From contig DGVD01000022.1 of the NCBI GenBank assembly GCA_002395835.1, forward strand, positions 1-64,000: a DNA stretch of 64,000 bases. The letters run 5' to 3'. The position numbers and the translations under genes were made by a program. The stretch is from Bacteroidales bacterium UBA4293. Lineage in GTDB: Bacteria > Bacteroidota > Bacteroidia > Bacteroidales > Bacteroidaceae. The notes under the pieces were generated by a model. It had not been told where the DNA came from. It was given only the letters and a program-made list of their open reading frames with translations, and made no database searches. How positions within the stretch are numbered: the first letter of the stretch is position 1; every line of letters begins with the position of its first letter. This document shows, one piece after another, positions 42,918 through 52,222 of this stretch.

Positions 42918-44645
42918 ATGAACTACAAATGGAATTACGAACCTCCTACATCAGAACAAATAGAGGCGGCTAAGCTGCTAGCAAAAGAGCTTAATATCAG
43001 CCCTGTGCTAGCTCGACTTTTGATGGCACGAGGCATCACCACTGCAGAAGCAGCAAAAAAGTTCTTCCGCCCTCATCTCCGTGAGCTCCACGACCCTTTT
43101 CTATTAAATGACATGGATAAGGCTGTTGAGCGTTTAAATTTGGCAATGGGTAGAAAAGAACGAGTATTGGTGTATGGAGACTATGACGTTGATGGTACTA
43201 CGGCTGTAGCACTCGTCTACAAATTCCTTCTTCAGTTCTACTCAAATGTAGATTACTACATACCCGACCGGTATGAAGAAGGATATGGTGTATCCCACCG
43301 AGGTGTAGACTATGCCGCAGAAACCGGAGTTAAACTAGTCATCGTACTTGATTGTGGCATTAAAGCCGTTGAGGAAATTACGTATGCCAAAGAAAGGGGG
43401 ATTGATTTCATTATTTGTGATCATCATGTTCCTGATGAGATTCTACCTCCAGCAGTTGCTATCTTAAATGCGAAACGTATAGACAACCACTATCCCTATC
43501 CTCACCTCTCCGGGTGTGGCGTAGGTTTTAAGTTTATGCAAGCATTTTCCATAAATAACGGCATAGAAATGAGCCAACTGACTCCTTTGCTTGACTTAGT
43601 GGCTGTTAGCATAGCTTCAGATATCGTCCCTATTATGGGAGAAAATCGGATCTTAGCCTGCCATGGTTTAAAACAACTTAACACGAATCCTAGTGTAGGT
43701 CTACGAGCTATTCTAGATGTATGTGGTCTATCTGGACGTGACATAACCATGAGTGACATTGTCTTTAAAATCGGACCTAGAATAAATGCCTCTGGTCGCA
43801 TCCAAAATGGCAAGCAAAGTGTGGAGCTTCTGGTAGAAAAAGATTTCCCTAAAGCATTAGAATTGGCAAATCAGATTAACCAATACAACGAAACACGAAA
43901 GGATCTAGACAAGCAAATGACAGAAGAAGCCAACGAACTGGTTGAGCAATATGCGAGTCTAAAAAACAAGAAAAGTATCGTTATATTTAATGAAGATTGG
44001 CATAAAGGGGTTATCGGTATTGTCGCATCACGTCTAACGGAGATATATTATCGTCCAGCTGTTGTTCTAACCAGAACAGATGACATTGCTACTGGCTCAG
44101 CCAGAAGTGTATCAGGCTTCGATGTTTACAAAGCTATTGAAAACTGTCGCGATCTCCTTGAAAACTTTGGAGGACACACGTATGCTGCTGGCTTATCACT
44201 CAAAGTTGAAAATGTTCCAGAATTCTCCCGTCGTTTTGAAGAGTATGTGGCTGAACATATAGAACCAGAACAAACGAGGGCAAACCTTTTTATAGATGCA
44301 GAATTAGAATTTAAAGACATTACGCAGAAATTTCATTTAGATCTAAAGAAGTTCCGCCCATTTGGTCCTGACAATCAAAAGCCCGTTTTTTGTACTCATA
44401 ACGTATACGATTATGGCACCAGCAAAGTGGTTGGAAGAGAACAAGAACATATCAAATTAGAATTGGTAGACAACAAGTCTAATCAAATCATGAATGGAAT
44501 TGCCTTTGGACAAAGTTCTCAGGCCCGTTACATCAAAACAAAACGAGCATTTGACATTTGTTATACAATAGAAGACAACATCTATAAAAGAGGCGAGCCT
44601 CAACTACAAATAGAAGATATTCAACCATGTGAACCTATCCAATAA
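42918..44645 (+). CDS. recJ: Single-strand DNA exonuclease RecJ
   Basis: 5'-3' single-strand exonuclease of the RecF recombination and mismatch pathways; 575 residues, standard. DHH-family motifs: VYGDYDVDGTTA (D88, D90, D92), CDHHVP (168-170) and the DHHA1 domain with GRIQNGK and AAGLSLKVENVPEFSRRF. OB-like C-terminal domain follows. First gene of recJ-recQ-ruvA with gaps of 2 and 5 bases. Confidence 0.97.
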   Translation: MNYKWNYEPPTSEQIEAAKLLAKELNISPVLARLLMARGITTAEAAKKFFRPHLRELHDPFLLNDMDKAVERLNLAMGRKERVLVYGDYDVDGTTAVALVYKFLLQFYSNVDYYIPDRYEEGYGVSHRGVDYAAETGVKLVIVLDCGIKAVEEITYAKERGIDFIICDHHVPDEILPPAVAILNAKRIDNHYPYPHLSGCGVGFKFMQAFSINNGIEMSQLTPLLDLVAVSIASDIVPIMGENRILACHGLKQLNTNPSVGLRAILDVCGLSGRDITMSDIVFKIGPRINASGRIQNGKQSVELLVEKDFPKALELANQINQYNETRKDLDKQMTEEANELVEQYASLKNKKSIVIFNEDWHKGVIGIVASRLTEIYYRPAVVLTRTDDIATGSARSVSGFDVYKAIENCRDLLENFGGHTYAAGLSLKVENVPEFSRRFEEYVAEHIEPEQTRANLFIDAELEFKDITQKFHLDLKKFRPFGPDNQKPVFCTHNVYDYGTSKVVGREQEHIKLELVDNKSNQIMNGIAFGQSSQARYIKTKRAFDICYTIEDNIYKRGEPQLQIEDIQPCEPIQ

Positions 44646-44647
44646 AA

Positions 44648-46537
44648 ATGTACGAAAGCATCCTCAAAAAATACTGGGGTTACGACCATTTTAGGGGCAT
44701 TCAAAAAGATATAATTGAAAGCATTGGAAAGGGACGTGACACATTAGGCCTTATGCCAACTGGTGGTGGCAAGTCTATTACCTTTCAAGTTCCTGCATTG
44801 ACAAAGGAAGGTACATGTATAGTTGTGACCCCACTCATAGCTTTAATGAAGGATCAGGTTCAGAATCTCAGGCAGAAAGGTATTAAAGCCACAGCTATCT
44901 ATTCAGGCTTAACACGTCAAGAGATTTTAACAGCATTAGACAATTGCATCTTAGGCGACTATAAATTCCTATATGTGTCACCAGAGCGTCTATCTACACA
45001 AATCTTCCAAACAAAACTTCAGCATATGCAAATTAGCTTCATCACGGTTGATGAAGCTCATTGCATTTCTCAATGGGGATATGATTTTCGCCCTTCTTAT
45101 TTAAAAATAGCAGAAATTCGCAAATTACTTCCTAATACCCCTATATTAGCATTAACAGCAACCGCAACAATAGAGGTTGTAAAAGATATTCAGGAAAAAT
45201 TAGAATTTAATAACGGACAAGTCTTTCGTATGAGTTTTGAACGTGAAAACTTGTCTTACATAGTTCGACACACTGAAGATAAGGAAGGTGAACTTTTACA
45301 TATTCTTAATAGCACTCCTGGTTCTACCATTATATATGTGCGAAACAGAAAATCTACTAAAGACATAGCCAAATGGTTAGTTGAAAATGGGGTTACAGCA
45401 ACTTTTTACCATGCAGGATTATCAAATTTAGAAAAAGACCAACGCCAAAAAGCTTGGCATGATGACGAAATACGCGTCATGGTTGCGACCAACGCTTTTG
45501 GCATGGGTATAGACAAACCTGATGTAAGGCTTGTCATTCACATTCAGCTACCAGACTCTCCCGAGGCCTATTTTCAAGAAGCAGGAAGAGCTGGGCGTGA
45601 CGGCTTGAGAGCCTATGCTGTTCTACTCTATCACAAAGGAGACCGGACTAAACTCTTAAAACATATTTCTGAAGCATATCCAAGCAAAGAATTTATTCAA
45701 AATGTCTATGAGCACCTGGCCTATTATTATCAAATGGCCATGGGAGATGGTTTTATGGTAACCAAAGAATTCAACCTTGAAGAATTCTGTATACTGTTTA
45801 AACATCATCCAGTACAAACATATAGTGCTTTAAAACTACTTAGTCAAATTGGACTGATAGATTATACAGAAGAACAGGAGAGCAACTCTAGATTAATGTT
45901 TACTGTTAAAAGAGATGATCTATACAAATTCCAAGATTTAGGAGATACAAAGGATAAAATAATACAAGGTATCCTTCGTTGTTATGGCGGTGTATTTGCA
46001 GATTATGTCTACATAGAAGAAGATCTACTTGCTCATGTTACGAACTTGACTCGAATGGAGGTATATGAAAACCTTATTTCACTTTCCAGAATCGGAATTA
46101 TACATTATATTCCAAGAAAACATACTCCATACATCACATATATGCAAAAAAGGGTTGACAGTACACGGATTTATTTCCCAAAAGAAATCTATGAAAACCG
46201 AAAAAGTCAACTTGAACTCCGTATTAAATCCATGATAGAATATGCGGAAAGCAAAAACACTTGTAGAAGTGAAATGTTATTACGATATTTTGGTGAAGAG
46301 AAAATACATCCTTGCGGGCACTGCGATGTTTGTTTGGAGAAGAAAAAAAAGCCCAAAAGTATCAAGTGTTTTAATGAAGCCAGTAAAATGATCATAGAAA
46401 TACTGAAAGACAAAAAACCCCATCAACTTACTGAATTGTTGCAAGGACAAGAAATAGATGTGATAGAACAAGCTATTAGGATACTTATCCAAGAAGAAGT
46501 CATCAGTCAGATAGGAAATTTATTTTACTTAAAATAA
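44648..46537 (+). CDS. recQ: RecQ-family DNA helicase (copy in recJ operon, no HRDC domain)
   Basis: 3'-5' helicase, 629 residues. Walker A MPTGGGKS (36-43), DEAH box at 135-138 (TVDEAHCISQWG), motif VI QEAGRAGRDGL, zinc-binding cysteines in CGHCDVCLEKK near the end, and a winged-helix RQC region. No HRDC domain follows; instead a short tail with ILKDKKPHQLTELLQGQ. Directly follows recJ (2 bases) and precedes ruvA, suggesting joint action in strand resection and Holliday junction processing. A second, HRDC-containing RecQ lies at 55471-57270. Confidence 0.93.
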   Translation: MYESILKKYWGYDHFRGIQKDIIESIGKGRDTLGLMPTGGGKSITFQVPALTKEGTCIVVTPLIALMKDQVQNLRQKGIKATAIYSGLTRQEILTALDNCILGDYKFLYVSPERLSTQIFQTKLQHMQISFITVDEAHCISQWGYDFRPSYLKIAEIRKLLPNTPILALTATATIEVVKDIQEKLEFNNGQVFRMSFERENLSYIVRHTEDKEGELLHILNSTPGSTIIYVRNRKSTKDIAKWLVENGVTATFYHAGLSNLEKDQRQKAWHDDEIRVMVATNAFGMGIDKPDVRLVIHIQLPDSPEAYFQEAGRAGRDGLRAYAVLLYHKGDRTKLLKHISEAYPSKEFIQNVYEHLAYYYQMAMGDGFMVTKEFNLEEFCILFKHHPVQTYSALKLLSQIGLIDYTEEQESNSRLMFTVKRDDLYKFQDLGDTKDKIIQGILRCYGGVFADYVYIEEDLLAHVTNLTRMEVYENLISLSRIGIIHYIPRKHTPYITYMQKRVDSTRIYFPKEIYENRKSQLELRIKSMIEYAESKNTCRSEMLLRYFGEEKIHPCGHCDVCLEKKKKPKSIKCFNEASKMIIEILKDKKPHQLTELLQGQEIDVIEQAIRILIQEEVISQIGNLFYLK

Positions 46538-46542
46538 TAAAA

Positions 46543-47145
46543 ATGATAGATTACATTAAAGGCGAATTAACAGAACTAACACCTGCACTTGCAGTTGTAG
46601 AATGCCATGGCGTGGGTTATGGAGTGAACATTTCTTTAAATACGTATGCATCCATACAAGGTCACAAAGATGTAAAACTTTATATTTATGAAGCAATCCG
46701 TGAAGATGCTTTCACACTATGGGGGTTTTCAAACAAGCAAGAACGTGAACTATTTTTACTTTTGATTAGTGTCTCTGGCATTGGTGGAAATACGGCACGC
46801 ATGATCCTCTCATCTCTTACTACTACAGAATTAGTGGATGCCATATCCACTGATAATGCTAAACTACTGAAGAATGTGAAAGGTATAGGTCTGAAAACTG
46901 CACAAAGAATTATTGTCGACTTAAAAGATAAAATCATAAAAACAGATGTAGCCAGCCAAAGTAATACCCTAGGACTTGGTGAGAAAAATCCTATTTCAAA
47001 GGAGATACAGGAAGAAGCTACCTCTGCACTCACCATGTTAGGATTTCAAGCATCTGCTTCACAAAAGGTGGTTGTAAGTATTCTTAAGGATGACCCTTCA
47101 GCCTCAGTAGAAAAGGTAATCAAGTTGGCACTAAAACAGCTCTAA
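46543..47145 (+). CDS. ruvA: Holliday junction branch migration protein RuvA
   Basis: Junction-binding subunit of RuvAB, 200 residues. N-terminal OB fold (MIDYIKGELTELTPALAVVECHGVGYGVNIS), two helix-hairpin-helix motifs (SVSGIGGNTARMIL, NVKGIGLKTAQRIIVDLKDKI) and a C-terminal RuvB-contact domain (EATSALTMLGF ... VEKVIKLALKQL). Length normal. Neither ruvB nor ruvC lies nearby; ruvA is the last gene of the recJ-recQ-ruvA unit. Confidence 0.97.
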   Translation: MIDYIKGELTELTPALAVVECHGVGYGVNISLNTYASIQGHKDVKLYIYEAIREDAFTLWGFSNKQERELFLLLISVSGIGGNTARMILSSLTTTELVDAISTDNAKLLKNVKGIGLKTAQRIIVDLKDKIIKTDVASQSNTLGLGEKNPISKEIQEEATSALTMLGFQASASQKVVVSILKDDPSASVEKVIKLALKQL

Positions 47146-47973
47146 TTATTCATTATCAGCATTTATGCTTCCTTCTTGTCCATTCATTCTCTTGTGAATG
47201 AACTTTATCTTTTCACATGCATCAGCATAACGAACTCTAGCATCATTCAATATTTTCATTTGTAAATACAGGTCATAAATATCAGAAATAGCTTTTGTAT
47301 CAGAAGAATTCATAGTTATAGTTTCATTCTTACTTTTACCGATATAAGTCAACAACACTTTTTTACCTACATGTTGTGAGATAAAAGCCGAGATACCCAC
47401 TTCGTGGTCATTGCTGAAAACTGCCTCCTCTAGTTCAACACCATTACTTTCAGAACGGAAGGTTGCGGAACTAGCTGGAGTTTGTAAAGACTGACCTTCA
47501 GACTCTACTTTTACTGCGTTATGACCTAAAGACCCACAATAAATTGATGTCAATGTTAAAAGTCCATGTTCATCAACTTGGGCACGTAACATATTATGAG
47601 CTATTTTATCCAAAGTTTGATCTGGAGAAACATAATTTCCAACAGTTCCCTTAACTGGTTCTAGTATCATCTTATTTTTCATACGCTCTACCAGTTCCGT
47701 CTTCTGCTGGATAATCCCATCCGATTCCTCTACAGCCTGTTGGGCTTCTGCCAAATCTATCTCCAAACGAAATTTGACTGCCTTCCTTCTAGTTTCAAAT
47801 GCCTTTGGGTAATTCAAGCGAATACTATCTATCTGTCCACGAGCAACTTCATAGGCTCCTTTTTTAAATGCCTGTTCTGCTAAAACATAGTAAGTGTTCG
47901 CTTTTTTCTCTATACTATCAGTGCATGATGCAAGACAGGACAAACCCAAAATGAAAAATATAAGTTGCTTCAT
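47146..47973 (-). CDS. Lipoprotein of unknown function, helical
   Basis: 275 residues. Signal and lipobox LASC (MKQLIFFILGLSCLASCTD). The first part is predicted helical with a TPR-like or coiled segment (YYVLAEQAFKKGAYEVARGQIDSI; AEAQQAVEESDGIIQQKTELVERM). A central beta-rich part (LLTLTSIYCGSLGHNAVKVE) and a helical end follow. I do not recognise a family beyond Bacteroidales-type hypothetical lipoproteins. Its stop codon directly abuts that of the convergent ruvA. A TACTTTTG box lies 26 bases upstream. Confidence 0.7.
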   Translation of the reverse strand: MKQLIFFILGLSCLASCTDSIEKKANTYYVLAEQAFKKGAYEVARGQIDSIRLNYPKAFETRRKAVKFRLEIDLAEAQQAVEESDGIIQQKTELVERMKNKMILEPVKGTVGNYVSPDQTLDKIAHNMLRAQVDEHGLLTLTSIYCGSLGHNAVKVESEGQSLQTPASSATFRSESNGVELEEAVFSNDHEVGISAFISQHVGKKVLLTYIGKSKNETITMNSSDTKAISDIYDLYLQMKILNDARVRYADACEKIKFIHKRMNGQEGSINADNE

Positions 47974-47998
47974 ATTCTAAAATTTAATTTTCAAGTCA

Positions 47999-48006
47999 CA
48001 AAAGTA
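47999..48006 (-). promoter_or_regulatory. -7 promoter element for the lipoprotein gene
   Basis: TACTTTTG on the minus strand matches TAnnTTTG. It lies in the 90-base divergent region; a near-match TATCTTTA for the plus-strand CCA gene is at 48030-48037. Confidence 0.5.
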
Positions 48007-48063
48007 ATAAAAGTTCCATGAAAAAACACTATCTTTACACCCGAATTAACAAAAAGATAATTA

Positions 48064-49524
48064 ATGAGGGAACTTACACGTGAAGATTTCGTCAAAGAGC
48101 TTAACCACACAATTTTCCACCAAATAAGTAACATTGCCGATGAACTTGGCATTGAATGTTACGTAGTAGGAGGTTTTGTCAGAGATCTTTTTTTAGAACG
48201 CCCTTCAAAAGATATTGATGTTGTAGTAGTAGGATCTGGCATAGAAGTAGCCAAAGCGTTATCAAAGAAGTTGGGAAAGAGTGCACATCTCTCCGTTTTT
48301 AAGAATTTTGGAACCGCACAAGTCAAATATCACCAAGTGGAAGTAGAATTCGTTGGTGCACGTAAAGAAAGCTATAGCCATGATTCCCGAAAGCCCATTG
48401 TAGAAGATGGGACTTTAGAAGATGACCAAAATCGAAGGGACTTCACTATAAATGCTATGGCAATCTGCCTAAACAAAGAAAGATTTGGAGAACTAGTGGA
48501 TCCATTTGATGGCGTTTGGGACTTAAGAGACCGAATTATTGCTACCCCCCTGGATCCAAGCATCACCTTTAGCGATGATCCTCTACGCATGATGCGTTGC
48601 ATCCGCTTTGCAACACAATTGAATTTTACCATTGAACAAGAGACCTACGATGCTTTAATTTCCAACAAAGAAAGGATTAAAATTATTTCTAAGGAACGCA
48701 TTGCAGATGAACTGAATAAAATCATTCTAGCCCCTTGCCCTTCTATCGGTTTTGAGCTACTCTTCTCAACAGGCTTATTAGAAATAATCTTTCCCGAACT
48801 TTACGCATTACATGGTGTTGAAAAGATCAATGGAAGAGCGCATAAAGACAACTTTTTTCATACCTTAGAAGTTCTTGACAATATAGCTAAGGCCACTCAA
48901 AAATGGGATGACCAAGACCATAAATTATGGATTAGATGGTCTGCAATACTCCATGATATTGGCAAACCAAAAAGTAAGCGTTGGGAACCAACTAGTGGCT
49001 GGACTTTTCACAACCACAATTCTATCGGTGAAAAGATGATTCCTGAGATATTCCGTAACATGAAACTTCCCCTAAATGAAAAAATGAAATATGTGCAAAA
49101 ACTTGTAGCTTTGCACATGCGTCCTATTTCTATAGCCGATGACATTGTTACAGACTCAGCTGTAAGACGCCTTCTTTTTGAGGCTGGAAATGATATTGAT
49201 GATCTTATGACATTATGCGAAGCCGATATAACATCTAAAAATGAAACTAAAAAACTTCGTTTCCTAGATAATTTCAAATTAGTTCGTAAGAAACTCATTG
49301 ACCTTGAAGAAAAGGATAGAATTCGGAATTTTCAACCGCCTGTAGATGGCAAAGAAATCATGGAGGTTTTAGGATTGCCACCTTGTTCTGAAATCGGGCA
49401 AATTAAAGAATTGATTAAAGATGCCATTTTAGATGGGAAAATACCCAATGATCACGAAGCTGCATTCCAACTTATGTTAGAAAAAGCAGCATCTATGGGA
49501 TTGTATCCTAAAAATAAAGAATAA
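48064..49524 (+). CDS. cca: CCA tRNA nucleotidyltransferase with HD domain
   Basis: Adds CCA to tRNA 3' ends; 486 residues. Class II nucleotidyltransferase motifs: VVGGFVRDLFL (35-44), the metal-binding D50 and D52 in KDIDVVVV, and RRDFTINAMA. HD-type phosphohydrolase motif ILHDIGKPKSKRW in the second half. Needed here, since at least three of the five tRNA genes in the window lack an encoded CCA. The next gene starts 3 bases after its stop. Confidence 0.95.
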   Translation: MRELTREDFVKELNHTIFHQISNIADELGIECYVVGGFVRDLFLERPSKDIDVVVVGSGIEVAKALSKKLGKSAHLSVFKNFGTAQVKYHQVEVEFVGARKESYSHDSRKPIVEDGTLEDDQNRRDFTINAMAICLNKERFGELVDPFDGVWDLRDRIIATPLDPSITFSDDPLRMMRCIRFATQLNFTIEQETYDALISNKERIKIISKERIADELNKIILAPCPSIGFELLFSTGLLEIIFPELYALHGVEKINGRAHKDNFFHTLEVLDNIAKATQKWDDQDHKLWIRWSAILHDIGKPKSKRWEPTSGWTFHNHNSIGEKMIPEIFRNMKLPLNEKMKYVQKLVALHMRPISIADDIVTDSAVRRLLFEAGNDIDDLMTLCEADITSKNETKKLRFLDNFKLVRKKLIDLEEKDRIRNFQPPVDGKEIMEVLGLPPCSEIGQIKELIKDAILDGKIPNDHEAAFQLMLEKAASMGLYPKNKE

Positions 49525-49527
49525 AAC

Positions 49528-50334
49528 TTGTCACTCAATAAATTTCCGAAATCTGATAGACGTGTTATCAACGTCCTTTTCGGAATGATTGTCATTTTGA
49601 CTATCATAGCATCGATTAACCACAAATCTAAAACAACGTCTTCTTTTTCAATAAAGGAAAACTTATCAGAATCAAGTAGATTAGATATAGATTTTGACTC
49701 ATTACGCGAACAAAAAGAAAAAAGAGCCCAAAAGAGGGAACAAAGATATCTAGAATTAAAAGATTCTTTCGCAAAGGTAAATGAACTCCGTGCAATAAAA
49801 AGAGAAAAAAGACTAGCAAAATTTCTTGCTCTCAAAGATTCATTTTATGAATTAAAAAAGGAACGAGAAAAAAAGAGAGCTGAACAAAAAGCTTTATGGG
49901 AGCATCGTCAAGACTCTTTACGCAAGATCTATCCAAGTAAACTTCAAAAAGGAGAAACCATAGAACTGAATCATGCAGATAGCTCACAACTCATGAAAAT
50001 TCCAGGTATTGGAAGAGGGTATTCTATTGCTATTATCCAATATCGTAAAAAATTAGGAGGATTTTATAAAAAAGAACAAGTATTGGAAATAGAAGGAGTT
50101 CCAGCATCAATCCTTGATTATTTAGACATACAAGTAGATGTACAAAAAATAGAGATAAACAAACTTACAGTAAACCAACTACGGAAACACCCTTATATAA
50201 ACTATTATAGAGCTAAAGCAATTTGGGATTATAGGCAGAAATATGGAAAAATAAAAGACATTAACCAACTAGCACTTTTAAATGATTTTCAAGCCGAAGA
50301 CATAGAAAGATTATCTCCTTACATAGCTTATTAA
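49528..50334 (+). CDS. Membrane-anchored helix-hairpin-helix protein (ComEA-like) with coiled coil
   Basis: 268 residues if started at the TTG at 49528, 3 bases after the cca stop; no ATG exists before the membrane segment (about 16-30, LFGMIVILTIIASI), so the TTG is favoured. A long charged coiled coil covers about 55-135 (EQKEKRAQKREQRYLELKDSFAK). Then HhH repeats: IELNHADSSQLMKIPGIGRGYSIAIIQYRKKLGGF and a second copy near 205-265. ComEA-like proteins bind double-stranded DNA; here the anchor and coil could hold it off the membrane. Role in DNA uptake or repair unproven. Confidence 0.8.
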   Translation: MSLNKFPKSDRRVINVLFGMIVILTIIASINHKSKTTSSFSIKENLSESSRLDIDFDSLREQKEKRAQKREQRYLELKDSFAKVNELRAIKREKRLAKFLALKDSFYELKKEREKKRAEQKALWEHRQDSLRKIYPSKLQKGETIELNHADSSQLMKIPGIGRGYSIAIIQYRKKLGGFYKKEQVLEIEGVPASILDYLDIQVDVQKIEINKLTVNQLRKHPYINYYRAKAIWDYRQKYGKIKDINQLALLNDFQAEDIERLSPYIAY

Positions 50335-50335
50335 A

Positions 50336-50366
50336 AAAGAGGCACATCAATTAGGTGTGCCTCTTT
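50336..50366. terminator. Bidirectional terminator between HhH gene and purA
   Basis: Stem AAAGAGGCACA / TGTGCCTCTTT, 9-base loop, in the 50-base gap between convergent genes. Confidence 0.88.
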
Positions 50367-50384
50367 CTATGTAAACTCCTACTA

Positions 50385-51656
50385 TTATTCTGTATAACGA
50401 ACTATAGTTTGTTCACGGTCAGGACCAATTGAAATTATCTTTATTGGAGTTTCTAACTCTGTTTCTAAGAAATCGATGTAAGCATTAAATTCCTCAGGAA
50501 ATTCATTTTCTGAAGTAAACCTGGTCATATCAGTCTTCCACCCTGGCATTTCCACATAGATGGGTTCTACTTCATTTTCCATAATATCGTAAGGGAAATA
50601 ATCTATCTCTTTTCCATCAATTTTATATCCAACACAAGCCTTAATAGTATCAAAATCATCAAGGACATCACTCTTCATCATTATTAGCTGGGTTACACCA
50701 TTTATCATAATTGCATACTTCAACGCAACTAGATCTATCCAACCACAACGACGTTCACGTCCTGTTACTGCACCATATTCATGACCTAAATCACGTATTT
50801 TCTTGCCTGTTTCATCAAACAATTCTGTTGGGAATGGTCCAGCACCTACACGGGTACAATAAGCCTTCATAATACCATAAACTTCACCTATCTTGTTTGG
50901 AGCTATGCCCAAACCTGTACAAGCACCTGCACAAATCGTATTAGAAGAAGTGACAAATGGATAAGAACCAAAGTCTACATCAAGCATTGTGCCCTGGGCG
51001 CCTTCACAAAGAATTGACTTTCCTGCCTTCAATAGATTATTAATCTCATGCTCACTATCCACCAGATGAAATTGTTTAAGGTATTCAATTCCTTCCATCC
51101 AATTCTTTTCTAATTCGGTGATATCGTATTTATAGTTGAGGCTCTTCAAAATGGTTTCATGACGTGCTTTGGCTGCCAAATACTTATCTTCAAAATTGCA
51201 AAGTATATCGCCCACACGCAAACCATTACGACTAACTTTATCCGTATAAGTTGGACCAATACCTTTACCTGTTGTACCCACCTTCGACTTTCCTTTAGCT
51301 GCCTCATAAGCCGCATCCAAGATACGATGAGTAGGTAAAATTAAATGTGCCTTCTTTGAAATATGAAGACGCTCTTTCAACGGATGACCTGAAGCCTCTA
51401 AAGCCTCAGCCTCAGCTTTAAAGAGAGCAGGATCCAAAACTACGCCATTACCAATTACATTCAATTTGTCCCCTTGGAAAATACCTGAAGGAATAGAACG
51501 GAGTACATACTTTTGACCTTCAAACTCTAAGGTATGGCCTGCATTTGGCCCACCTTGAAAACGAACTACAACATCATAGTTTGGAGTAAGAACATCTACA
51601 ACCTTACCTTTGCCTTCGTCACCCCACTGGAGACCTAACAAGACATCTACTTTCAT
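50385..51656 (-). CDS. purA: Adenylosuccinate synthetase
   Basis: Joins IMP and aspartate with GTP in AMP synthesis; 423 residues, normal. N-terminal GLQWGDEGKGKVVDVL (8-23) with the catalytic Asp, GGPNAGHTLEF, the GTG KGIGPTYTDK loop, and the C-terminal base-binding region (GPDREQTIVRYTE). 8 bases after the Fur-family gene, so the two are likely one transcript and the regulator may have a link to purine or stress control. Confidence 0.97.
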   Translation of the reverse strand: MKVDVLLGLQWGDEGKGKVVDVLTPNYDVVVRFQGGPNAGHTLEFEGQKYVLRSIPSGIFQGDKLNVIGNGVVLDPALFKAEAEALEASGHPLKERLHISKKAHLILPTHRILDAAYEAAKGKSKVGTTGKGIGPTYTDKVSRNGLRVGDILCNFEDKYLAAKARHETILKSLNYKYDITELEKNWMEGIEYLKQFHLVDSEHEINNLLKAGKSILCEGAQGTMLDVDFGSYPFVTSSNTICAGACTGLGIAPNKIGEVYGIMKAYCTRVGAGPFPTELFDETGKKIRDLGHEYGAVTGRERRCGWIDLVALKYAIMINGVTQLIMMKSDVLDDFDTIKACVGYKIDGKEIDYFPYDIMENEVEPIYVEMPGWKTDMTRFTSENEFPEEFNAYIDFLETELETPIKIISIGPDREQTIVRYTE

Positions 51657-51664
51657 TTTATAAT

Positions 51665-52153
51665 TTACTTTTTGGTTTTTTTCTTTCTACTGGCTCTTTT
51701 CAGTAAAGCTTTACATGCTGAGCAGATACCATAAGTCATTAATGTGTAATCACTAATTGAAAAGCGCTTATATTTAGAAGTAAGTATCATTTCATCTAAT
51801 TCAGCATTACAAAACTCTGTAATTTTTCCACAGTTAGTACATATCTGATGACAAAAAGATTTTCTATTGAAAACAACTTCATAATAGGCCTTATCCTTTA
51901 CCATAAATTTAGTAACAAAGCCTGCAGCCACCAATTCATTTAATGTATTATATAATGTTGCCTGAGATACCCGAAAATGCTCCTCATCTAAATAAACCTT
52001 CAATTCGTCTAAGGTAAAGTGGGACAGATACTGCTGAATACCCCTAATAATTGTGGCACGCTCAGGAGTAAATCTTCCACCTTTTGCCTTCAGATAGGCA
52101 CTAAATGCTTTAGTCAATTCATCGAATTGAGGCTCCCTTTCCATAGTTTGCAC
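51665..52153 (-). CDS. Fur-family transcriptional regulator
   Basis: 162 residues (159 if started at the second ATG, 52144, which fits the promoter position better). N-terminal winged helix (about 15-90, FTPERATIIRGIQQYLSHFTLDEL; SQATLYNTLNELVAAGFV) and C-terminal dimer/metal domain with CHQICTNCGK and CSACK zinc-type cysteine pairs, as in Fur, Zur and PerR. Which metal or signal cannot be told. Upstream partner of purA. Confidence 0.9.
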   Translation of the reverse strand: MQTMEREPQFDELTKAFSAYLKAKGGRFTPERATIIRGIQQYLSHFTLDELKVYLDEEHFRVSQATLYNTLNELVAAGFVTKFMVKDKAYYEVVFNRKSFCHQICTNCGKITEFCNAELDEMILTSKYKRFSISDYTLMTYGICSACKALLKRASRKKKTKK

Positions 52154-52163
52154 TTTATAGCTC

Positions 52164-52171
52164 CAAAGGTA
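52164..52171 (-). promoter_or_regulatory. -7 promoter element for fur-like gene and purA
   Basis: TACCTTTG on the minus strand. The predicted start falls near 52158, only about 5 bases before the first ATG and 14 before the second, which favours the second ATG. Confidence 0.5.
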
Positions 52172-52222
52172 GGACTTTTTAAGGAATTATGAAAAAAAAA
52201 GACATGAAAAGTGATATAGAAC

